Below, one piece after another: positions 1-5,009 of a DNA stretch of 5,009 nt (its first letter is position 1; each line of letters starts with the position of its first letter). Location of the stretch: positions 1 through 5,009 of the forward strand of contig JAISDV010000022.1 of assembly GCA_031264545.1 (NCBI GenBank), written 5' to 3'. The position numbers were made by a program, and so were the translations under genes. The notes under the pieces were generated by a model. The model made no database searches. It saw only the letters and a list, made by a program, of their open reading frames with translations, and was not told where the DNA came from. The stretch comes from Oscillospiraceae bacterium. Lineage in GTDB: Bacteria > Bacillota > Clostridia > Oscillospirales > Oscillospiraceae.

Positions 1-1163
1 ATCAGGCCATACTGGACGGGGAGGCGCATGTAAAAAACATCGCCTTCATAACCACGCTTGCCGGCTTTGTCCACTGGGCGCTCACAGGCGAAAAGGCGCT
101 GGGCGTGGGCGACGCTTCCGGCATGTTCCCCATAGACAGCGAAGCCAAGGACTATAACGCCGCCATGGCGGAGAAATTCGACGCGCTTATCTCAAGCGAA
201 GGCTTGGCCTGGCGTCTTAAGCAGATCCTGCCCCGCGTCCTTCCGGCGGGAGAGCCCGCCGGACGACTGACGCGCGCGGGCGCGGCGCTCCTTGACCCCG
301 GCGGCACGCTCGGGGCCGGCATCCCCTTCTGCCCGCCGGAGGGCGACGCGGGAACGGGGATGGTCGCGACAAACAGCGTCCGCAAGCGGACGGCCAACGT
401 GTCGGCGGGCACCTCGATATTCGCCATGGCGGTCCTGGAAAAGCCGCTCTCCCGCGTCTGCCCCGAGATCGACATGGTAACGACCCCCGCCGGCGCGCCC
501 GTCGCCATGGTCCACTGCAACACCTGCACCTCCGAGCTGAACGCCTGGATGGCTATATTCCGCGAGGCCGCGGAGAGCGTCGGACAGGCCGCGGACACGG
601 ACGCGCTGTACACCGCCCTCTTTAATAAGGCCCTGGAGGAGGACGCGGACTGCGACGGGCTGCTTCTTTACAACTACCACGCCGGCGAGCCGCTCACGGG
701 CTGCGCGGCGGGAAGGCCGCTTTTCGTCCGCGCGCCGGACAGCCGCTTCACCCTCTCAAACTTCATGCGCGCCCAGCTCTATTCCTGCCTTGCGACCCTA
801 AAGCTCGGAATGGACCTTCTCCAAAAGGAACAGGTCGTCCTCGACGTGCTTTTAGGCCACGGCGGTTTTTTCAAAACCGAGGCCGTCGGCCAGCGTATAA
901 TGGCCTCCGCCCTTGCTGTTCCCGTCACGCTGATGGAGACGGCGGGCGAGGGCGGCCCCTGGGGAATGGCGCTTCTGGCGCTGTACATGCAAACCAAAGC
1001 CGGCGGCGAGAGCCTCGAGGCTTTTCTTGCCGACAAAATTTTTGCCTCGGCCCCGGTCCTTACCGTCGAGCCCGACAAGGAAATTTCAAAAGGCTTTGAA
1101 AAATTTATGGCGCGGTACATAAAAGGGCTGCCCCTTGAGCGCGCCGCCATCGGGATTCTTTAA
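1..1163 (+). CDS. FGGY-family carbohydrate kinase, probable L-ribulokinase type (5' partial)
   Basis: The reading frame is already open at base 3 and runs to a TAA at 1161-1163, giving 386 visible residues. The start lies outside the window; about 140-150 N-terminal residues, including the first sugar-kinase phosphate-binding segment, would be missing if the protein has the roughly 530 residues usual for this group. Visible landmarks are FITTLAGFVHWALTGEKALG followed by VGDASGMFPID (from about residue 15), the GDAGTGM segment whose Asp (about residue 115) matches the FGGY catalytic base, NVSAGTSIFA in the second nucleotide-binding region, and GHGGFFKT plus ETAGEGGPWGMALLA in the C-terminal ATPase fold. 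These are family assignments made by eye. Such cytoplasmic kinases are often labelled xylulokinase, but the isomerase gene 28 bases downstream argues for ATP-dependent phosphorylation of L-ribulose. L-xylulose or D-xylulose remain possible substrates. No terminator separates the two genes, so co-transcription is likely. Confidence 0.9.
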   Translation, partial: QAILDGEAHVKNIAFITTLAGFVHWALTGEKALGVGDASGMFPIDSEAKDYNAAMAEKFDALISSEGLAWRLKQILPRVLPAGEPAGRLTRAGAALLDPGGTLGAGIPFCPPEGDAGTGMVATNSVRKRTANVSAGTSIFAMAVLEKPLSRVCPEIDMVTTPAGAPVAMVHCNTCTSELNAWMAIFREAAESVGQAADTDALYTALFNKALEEDADCDGLLLYNYHAGEPLTGCAAGRPLFVRAPDSRFTLSNFMRAQLYSCLATLKLGMDLLQKEQVVLDVLLGHGGFFKTEAVGQRIMASALAVPVTLMETAGEGGPWGMALLALYMQTKAGGESLEAFLADKIFASAPVLTVEPDKEISKGFEKFMARYIKGLPLERAAIGIL

Positions 1164-1174
1164 GAACTTATTCT

Positions 1175-1179
1175 AAGGA
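1175..1179 (+). promoter_or_regulatory. Shine-Dalgarno for araA
   Basis: AAGGA lies 12 bases before the ATG at 1192 and directly abuts another in-frame ATG at 1180. With no spacing, the 1180 ATG cannot be served by this site, so the site favours 1192 even though 12 bases is somewhat long. Confidence 0.55.
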
Positions 1180-1191
1180 ATGGTCATAACT

Positions 1192-2658
1192 ATGTTAAAA
1201 AACTACGAATTTTGGTTTATCACCGGAAGCCAGTTTCTTTACGGCGGCAAGGCGCTTCGCCAGGTGGCGGAAAACAGCCGGGAGATGATCGGCGCGCTGA
1301 ACGCGGGCGGTTTCCTGCCCTGCCCTGTGGCGGACAAAGCCGCCATAGTGACAAACCGGAGCGCACAGGAGATTATAAGGGAGGCAAACCGCGACGAAAG
1401 CTGTGCCGGAATAATCGGCTTTTGCCACACCTTCAGCCCGTCCAAGATGTGGATAAACGCTCTCTGCGCCCTGCAAAAGCCCTATCTGCACCTCCACACC
1501 CAGTTCAACGCGTCCATACCCAACGAAGAGCTCGACATGGACTACATGAACCTCCATCAATCCGCCCACGGCGACCGCGAGCATGGCTTTATCGGCGCAA
1601 GGCTGCGTATGCCGCGGAAGGTCGTCGTCGGCTACTGGAAGGACAAGGCCGTTCAGGAGAAGATCGGCAAATGGATGCGCGCGGCTGTCGGCGCGGCTGT
1701 CTCGAGGGACCTGAAGGTTATGCGCTTCGGCGACAATATGCGCGAGGTGGCCGTAACCGAGGGCGATAAGGTCGAGGCGCAGATTAAGCTCGGCTGGCAG
1801 GTGAACACATGGCCCGTCGGCGCGCTTGCCGAGGCTGTGAGCGCCGTCACAGAGGCGGAAATCGACGCCAAAATGGCGGAGTACAGCGAAAAATACGACT
1901 TTGCCACGGACGACATCGAGACTGTCCGCTATCAGGCCCGCGAAGAAATCGCTATAAAAAATATGCTCGACGGCGAAGGGGCGCTCGCCTTTTCCAACAC
2001 CTTCCAGGACCTTTACGGCATGGCGCAGCTCCCCGGCCTGGCTACCCAGAATCTCATGGCCGCCGGCTACGGCTACGGCGGCGAGGGAGACTGGAAGACG
2101 GCGGCGATGACCGCGATCATGAAGGCCATGGGCGAGGGCCTGGGCGGCGGCAGCGCCTTTATGGAGGACTATACCTACGACCTGGAAAAGGGCCTGTCCC
2201 TGGGCGCGCACATGCTCGAGGTCTGCCCAAGTCTCGGCGCGGGCAGGGCGAGAATCGAGGTCCACCACCTCGGCATAGGCGGAAAAAATCCCCCCGCCCG
2301 CCTGGTGTTCGAGGGTAAGGCGGGCGCGGCGATCGTGGCCAGTCTCGTGGATATGGGCGGCAGGCTCCGCCTGATCGTTCAGGACGTTCAATGCGTCAAG
2401 CCAAGCCAGACCATGCCGAACCTCCCCGTGGCGCGGGTCATGTGGAAGCCGGAGCCGAGCCTGACCGTGGGCGCGGAGTGCTGGATACTTGCCGGGGGCG
2501 CTCACCACACCGTTCTCAGCTACGATTGCGACGCGGAGATGATGCGCGACTGGGCGCGGATAATGGACATTGAATTTGTACACATAAACAGGGACACCGA
2601 CCCCATAAAATTCGAACAGGCGCTGCTACTGGCCGATTTGATCTGGAAACTGAAATAA
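1192..2658 (+). CDS. araA: L-arabinose isomerase
   Basis: Cytoplasmic isomerase converting L-arabinose to L-ribulose, the first step of arabinose catabolism; the family needs a divalent metal, usually Mn2+. The protein has 488 residues from this start, close to the usual 490-500. The N-terminus reads NYEFWFITGSQFLYG, like other AraA proteins, and HTFSPSKMWI follows at about 79-88. All four catalytic/metal positions known from the E. coli enzyme are present by motif: E298 in GEGDWKTAA, E325 in FMEDYTY, H340 in GAHMLEVCPS, and H438/H439 in GGAHHTVLS. The ATG at 1192 is preferred over the in-frame ATG at 1180 because the AAGGA site touches the latter and family members begin near this point. The loop between the second Glu and the His is two residues shorter than in E. 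coli AraA (15 rather than 17 apart). The gene follows the kinase by 28 bases and is probably co-transcribed with it. No araD follows. Confidence 0.97.
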   Translation: MLKNYEFWFITGSQFLYGGKALRQVAENSREMIGALNAGGFLPCPVADKAAIVTNRSAQEIIREANRDESCAGIIGFCHTFSPSKMWINALCALQKPYLHLHTQFNASIPNEELDMDYMNLHQSAHGDREHGFIGARLRMPRKVVVGYWKDKAVQEKIGKWMRAAVGAAVSRDLKVMRFGDNMREVAVTEGDKVEAQIKLGWQVNTWPVGALAEAVSAVTEAEIDAKMAEYSEKYDFATDDIETVRYQAREEIAIKNMLDGEGALAFSNTFQDLYGMAQLPGLATQNLMAAGYGYGGEGDWKTAAMTAIMKAMGEGLGGGSAFMEDYTYDLEKGLSLGAHMLEVCPSLGAGRARIEVHHLGIGGKNPPARLVFEGKAGAAIVASLVDMGGRLRLIVQDVQCVKPSQTMPNLPVARVMWKPEPSLTVGAECWILAGGAHHTVLSYDCDAEMMRDWARIMDIEFVHINRDTDPIKFEQALLLADLIWKLK

Positions 2659-2744
2659 GAGATGCTGCCGCAATCCCCCAGTCCGGCAATAGGCGCAAAG
2701 GAAGCCGCGGGAGGCTGTCCGGTTTGCCGCAAAACAGTCTGCGC

Positions 2745-2771
2745 CGCGCCGAGCGTGTCACGCCCGGCGCG
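2745..2771 (-). terminator. Stem-loop between convergent genes, candidate terminator
   Basis: A near-perfect hairpin: CGCGCCG pairs with CGGCGCG, then one interruption, then GCGT pairs with ACGC around a 3-base loop. In a minus-strand transcript the interruption becomes a G-U wobble, so the stem is continuous; in a plus-strand transcript it is an A-C mismatch. This favours a role for the minus-strand gene, whose stop is 39 bases upstream; araA ends 86 bases away on the other side. There is no adjacent U tract: the minus strand has TTTT only about 10 bases further on. An intrinsic terminator is therefore plausible but not proven. The rest of 2659-2810 shows nothing else convincing. Confidence 0.4.
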
Positions 2772-2810
2772 CCTTGTGCATAAGCGTATTCATCATAGCG
2801 CGAAGCGCCG

Positions 2811-4100
2811 TCAGGGCGGTCCTTCCTTCGGGGAGGCGCTTTCCTTTTCCGCCATGATCTCCCGGACTATGCTCTCGATGTCCGCTGCGACTGCGCCGTC
2901 AAACGCTTCGGTATCCGGCTCCTCGGCGCGCTTCCGCGCTTCCGCGGTCCGAACGCGCCGTTTTTGAGCTTTCCGCTCTTTTCCGGGCTTTTCCCGCGCT
3001 GCCGCAGGCTGTTTGACATCCCGGCCGGCGCGTCTTTGCGCCCGGCGCGCTTTCCATGCGGCCTGCCGGGCATACCGGTCGTCCCATGCGTCCCAAAGCC
3101 CGGATTTCAGCCTTTTGGCCCTTGCGCGCAGGCGTATAAAAAGCCGTACGAGCAGGATGCCCAGGCAGACGAGCGGATACAGCGCGAGCAGCGCGACGCA
3201 GGCATACAGTCTCGCGATGTAGACCTCGCTGATCCGCGCGGCGTTCTCCCAGTAAGGATAGCTGACGCCGTTCGCGGAAATCGCGCGGTCTCCGAAATTT
3301 GTAAATATACTGAAAATGCTCTGGAAGCTGTATCTGCCGCTGTTTTCGACGACGACTCCGCCGTCGTTTTCAAAGCTTTCCTGAACAAAGGTTTTGGCAA
3401 AGCCCGTGAGCGGATCCGGCATCGCGAGCTCATAGCTGCTTATGCCGGTTTCCGAATCCGCCCTGAGCGAGGCGAGCGTCGAATACGGCATATACAGGGC
3501 CGCTTCGCCGGAATACGCCTTGTCTGAAAACTTATCCGTTTCCCTGCGGACGACCCCGGCGATATAATACGGCTTTCCGTCAATCCTGACCGTCATGCCC
3601 GCGAGGTCCGTGCCGCCGAAAAGCTTCCAGGCCAGCTCGTAATCCAGCACGACCCTGTCCTGCATCACGTCGTCCTCGTAAATATAGCTTCCGGAAAGAA
3701 GCGCGTAGGGATGGAAAAGAAAGAAGTTCCCGCCGACGCCGAACACCGTGACCGCTGAGGAATTGCGCTCGCCCTCGACGGTAAGCGTATCCTGCGTTGA
3801 ATAGCAGTCGGTCCAATGCTTACCCTCGCTTTCCTTCTTCGGCTCGACGCCGGCCCCGGCCAGCTTTGCGTCGATACGGCCTCGGAAGCTGAGCACGCTG
3901 TCAAGAGCGGCGGGCCGGTCCGCCGGAAAAAAGCAGGATACCTGCGCAAAAGTCGCTCCGCTGTCTCCTGCCCAGAAAACGGCCGCCCGCTGACTCTGGA
4001 GCAGGCCGTCGTAACTGCCGATGCGGACAAGGGCCAGTCCTATCAGGGTGAGCAGAAGGGCGTTCAGGCCGTATATGAGAATTTTTTTGAGCTTTTCCAC
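2811..4100 (-). CDS. MacB-like core-domain membrane protein lacking an FtsX permease domain
   Basis: 429 residues, starting at GTG with a strong Shine-Dalgarno six bases upstream. Residues 1-5 are basic and are followed by a hydrophobic helix at about 6-26. An extracytoplasmic domain spans about 27-290, a second helix about 298-322, and a cytoplasmic tail 323-429. The extracytoplasmic part resembles the MacB periplasmic core: FGVGGNFFLFHPYALLSGSY at about 120-139, then VVLDYELAWKLFGGTDLAG and VRIDGKPYYIAGVV at about 150-184. In MacB-type transporters this domain couples to an adaptor and is followed by several FtsX-type helices; here only one helix follows. The tail is rich in Arg, Lys and Ala to about residue 392, then turns acidic (EEPDTEAFDGAVAADIESIV). 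Two Cys (56 and 99) sit in the extracytoplasmic part. The upstream adaptor gene on the same strand supports a shared export or envelope complex. Substrate is unknown. It may be an accessory subunit working with a separate permease and ATPase. Domain assignment is by eye. Confidence 0.85.
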   Translation of the reverse strand: MEKLKKILIYGLNALLLTLIGLALVRIGSYDGLLQSQRAAVFWAGDSGATFAQVSCFFPADRPAALDSVLSFRGRIDAKLAGAGVEPKKESEGKHWTDCYSTQDTLTVEGERNSSAVTVFGVGGNFFLFHPYALLSGSYIYEDDVMQDRVVLDYELAWKLFGGTDLAGMTVRIDGKPYYIAGVVRRETDKFSDKAYSGEAALYMPYSTLASLRADSETGISSYELAMPDPLTGFAKTFVQESFENDGGVVVENSGRYSFQSIFSIFTNFGDRAISANGVSYPYWENAARISEVYIARLYACVALLALYPLVCLGILLVRLFIRLRARAKRLKSGLWDAWDDRYARQAAWKARRAQRRAGRDVKQPAAAREKPGKERKAQKRRVRTAEARKRAEEPDTEAFDGAVAADIESIVREIMAEKESASPKEGPP

Positions 4101-4106
4101 CGGGTC

Positions 4107-4111
4107 CCTCC
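4107..4111 (-). promoter_or_regulatory. Shine-Dalgarno for the MacB-like gene
   Basis: On the minus strand a purine run containing GGAGG ends six bases before GTG at 4100. This fixes the GTG as the start; the ATG a little upstream at 4119 is out of frame. Confidence 0.75.
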
Positions 4112-4123
4112 TCCCCCATCTTA

Positions 4124-4141
4124 GAACCAGTATACACAGCG
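4124..4141 (+). repeat. Left terminal inverted repeat of the palindromic element
   Basis: GAACCAGTATACACAGCG is the exact reverse complement of 4266-4283. It begins directly after a TTA triplet. Confidence 0.85.
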
Positions 4142-4156
4142 GGGAATGCCGGATAA
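4129..4156 (-). promoter_or_regulatory. Possible outward promoter in the left terminal repeat
   Basis: On the minus strand the repeat reads TATACT (4134-4129), one mismatch from the sigma-70/SigA -10 consensus. It points at the MacB-like gene, leaving a leader of roughly 20 bases that contains the Shine-Dalgarno. The candidate -35 (TTATCC at 4156-4151, 16-base spacer) is poor, matching three of six. This is a suggestion only. Confidence 0.3.
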
Positions 4157-4251
4157 GCGAGACATTGTTTCGCCGTGCAAGGCAAATTTTTGCGGGAATA
4201 CTTGATGTATTTCAAAAAAATTTAACGCGGAGCGGCGGAACACTGTCCGCT

Positions 4252-4278
4252 TAGACAGCGTCTCGCGCTGTGTATACT
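4252..4278 (+). promoter_or_regulatory. Possible outward promoter in the right terminal repeat
   Basis: The mirror TATACT lies at 4273-4278 with TAGACA at 4252-4257 (five of six of TTGACA) but a short 15-base spacer. It points rightward, antisense into the adaptor gene. If active it would make an antisense transcript. A small hairpin (ACAGCG at 4255-4260 pairing with CGCTGT at 4266-4271) overlaps it. Confidence 0.2.
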
Positions 4279-4283
4279 GGTTC
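4266..4283 (-). repeat. Right terminal inverted repeat of the palindromic element
   Basis: CGCTGTGTATACTGGTTC is the exact reverse complement of 4124-4141. It is followed at once by TTA, matching the triplet before the left end. Confidence 0.85.
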
Positions 4284-4302
4284 TTACTTCGAGCGGCGCG
4301 CG

Positions 4303-5009
4303 TCATTCGGCCAGACGCACCTGCGTTCCGGGCTCAACGGGCTTTGTCGCCGAGCTTATCACCATATCGCTGGTCGTTATCCCGCCAGAAACCGCGCTGT
4401 AGGTGTCGTCCGCGGCCAGCACCCTGACGTCCACGCGCCGGGCAAAGAAGCGGTTTCCAAGGGGGCCGCTTTTCGGTACGACCGCAAGCACAAAGCTGCC
4501 GTTGCTGTCCGAGCGGAGCGCGCTGTTCGGGACGCGGGTCTCGTAATTGGCGCCGCGCTCGCCGATCGAGAGGCTCAGCTGCGCGCCGCTTTCAACCGCG
4601 CCCTCCAGCCTGAAGCTGAGCAGCTTGTTGGTCGTCGGCTTCTGCGGGTCCGATTTGACGGCCACCAGCGTGGCCGTAATGGGCTCGCCGTAATAATAGT
4701 TCGTCACCTCCGCCGTATCTCCGGGCACGACCTTCCGGCTCTGCTCGTTCGTAACGGAAATATCGATGCCGTAGCCCATATCCGGCACCTCGATCACCAT
4801 CATAACCGCGTCCTGTTCGGCCGGCCTGCCCGCCGACACGCTGACAGAGGCCACGATGCCGTTGACCTTGCTCTCGACCGAGGCGCCCTCGCCCCCGGCC
4901 TTGAGCTCCGCGAGCGCTTTTGTCTGTTCCTCGATCTGCTTCCTCTGCGCCTCGAGGTCAAGCGCCTCCGTGGCCTGGGTCTTACCGTCCGCTTTTTTCT
5001 GTTCGGCCA
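4303..5009 (-). CDS. MacA/HlyD-like membrane-fusion (efflux adaptor) protein, 5' partial
   Basis: The minus-strand frame is open from 5007 at the window edge to a TGA at 4303-4305, giving 234 visible C-terminal residues; the N-terminal membrane anchor, first lipoyl half and ascending helix lie outside. In order the visible part shows a charged, Gln/Glu/Lys-rich helix with heptad-like Leu/Ile (about 1-37), which fits the second arm of the adaptor's coiled-coil hairpin. The returning lipoyl half follows, with VESKVNGIVASVSVSAG and VMMVIEVPD (about 44-75), then a beta-barrel-like stretch (about 76-155). A membrane-proximal domain comes last, with VPNSALRSDSNGSFVLAVV at about 159-177 and a terminal VEPGTQVRL. 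Such adaptors link an inner-membrane ABC or other exporter to extracytoplasmic parts. In a monoderm host they act on the outer face of the membrane. The MacB-like gene follows on the same strand after 202 bases, most of which is the palindromic element. The GTG at 4854 is internal, within the lipoyl domain, and is not a start. Confidence 0.88.
   Translation of the reverse strand, partial: AEQKKADGKTQATEALDLEAQRKQIEEQTKALAELKAGGEGASVESKVNGIVASVSVSAGRPAEQDAVMMVIEVPDMGYGIDISVTNEQSRKVVPGDTAEVTNYYYGEPITATLVAVKSDPQKPTTNKLLSFRLEGAVESGAQLSLSIGERGANYETRVPNSALRSDSNGSFVLAVVPKSGPLGNRFFARRVDVRVLAADDTYSAVSGGITTSDMVISSATKPVEPGTQVRLAE

Larger units (their letters stand above)
4124..4283. mobile_element. MITE-like palindromic element between adaptor and MacB-like genes
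   Basis: A 160-bp non-coding unit whose ends are perfect 18-bp inverted repeats. The inverted symmetry continues inward with few gaps: TAAGCG at 4154-4159 pairs with 4248-4253, CGCCG at 4171-4175 with 4233-4237, AAATTTTT at 4184-4191 with 4216-4223, and AATAC at 4197-4201 with GTATT at 4207-4211. The whole unit could thus fold into one long hairpin centred near 4204. The centre is AT-rich, unlike the GC-rich genes on both sides. A TTA triplet flanks it on both sides (4121-4123 and 4284-4286), consistent with a 3-bp target duplication. It has no coding capacity, so it would depend on a transposase elsewhere. A 3-bp TNA target is known for the IS1031 group of the IS5 family, but the parent element is not identifiable from here. 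A native regulatory or RNA-processing hairpin is the main alternative. Confidence 0.65.

Noticed and set aside
105..107. GTG as start of the kinase
   Set aside because: The frame is open back to base 3 and the upstream 34 residues match the family (ITTLAGFVHWALTG), so this is an internal Val codon of a gene cut by the window edge.
152..680. Open frames antisense to the kinase
   Set aside because: Low-complexity Arg/Ala/Pro-rich translations without a domain, explained by GC-rich coding sequence on the opposite strand.
1180..1182. ATG at 1180 as the araA start
   Set aside because: The AAGGA site directly touches it, leaving no spacing, and it adds residues not expected at the family N-terminus; the ATG at 1192 fits better.
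1195..2583. Long open frame (462 codons) antisense to araA
   Set aside because: It mirrors a well-conserved gene in GC-rich DNA, its translation shows no recognisable domain, and the sense strand carries all AraA motifs.
2664..2688. TGCCG/CGGCA pair just after the araA stop as a terminator
   Set aside because: Only a 5-bp stem with a large loop and no U tract.
2662..2967. Small plus-strand open frame after araA
   Set aside because: It runs antisense into the MacB-like tail and is Ser/Arg/Ala-rich, as expected of a shadow of the basic tail; no domain or convincing ribosome site.
3901..4215. Small minus-strand open frame overlapping the MacB-like start and the palindromic element
   Set aside because: Out of frame with the MacB-like gene, partly antisense-symmetrical repeat DNA, and no recognisable protein features; the GTG at 4100 has the good Shine-Dalgarno.
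4121..4286. CRISPR or operator interpretation of the repeats
   Set aside because: There are only two copies, inverted rather than direct, with no spacers; the arms are about 125 bases apart and joined by continuing symmetry, which does not fit a simple operator or a CRISPR array.

Overview
The window holds two pairs of genes that converge on a short intergenic stretch at about 2659-2810. The sequence is GC-rich, the visible start sites use ATG or GTG with purine-rich Shine-Dalgarno sequences, and the proteins resemble those of Clostridia. Together these suggest a high-GC Clostridia/Firmicutes genome, possibly Oscillospirales-like. That assignment is inference; there is no rRNA or marker gene in the window.

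Region 1 (1-2658, + strand) is a sugar catabolic unit. It contains the C-terminal part of an FGGY-family carbohydrate kinase, followed 28 bases later by a complete L-arabinose isomerase (araA). AraA converts L-arabinose to L-ribulose, and the adjacent kinase most plausibly phosphorylates L-ribulose. The epimerase expected to finish the route (AraD) is not in the window and may lie upstream.

Region 2 (2659-2810) is intergenic. Its one clear structure is a strong GC-rich stem-loop at 2745-2771 between the two convergent units. It is a candidate transcription end without a good U tract.

Region 3 (2811-5009, - strand) is an envelope or export unit. The 3' part of a MacA/HlyD-like membrane-fusion (adaptor) protein enters from the right edge and is followed by a membrane protein with a MacB-type extracytoplasmic core. 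That second protein is unusual: it has one transmembrane helix on each side of the core, no FtsX-type multi-helix permease domain, and a long basic cytoplasmic tail of about 105 residues. No ATPase is visible here; one would be expected nearby, probably upstream of the adaptor.

The most striking non-coding feature is between these two minus-strand genes. A 160-bp element at 4124-4283 has perfect 18-bp terminal inverted repeats, is an imperfect palindrome along its whole length, has an AT-rich centre and is flanked by direct TTA triplets. It looks like a MITE (miniature inverted-repeat transposable element) inserted into the adaptor/MacB-like operon. Each terminal repeat carries an outward-facing TATACT, so the element may also supply promoter activity.
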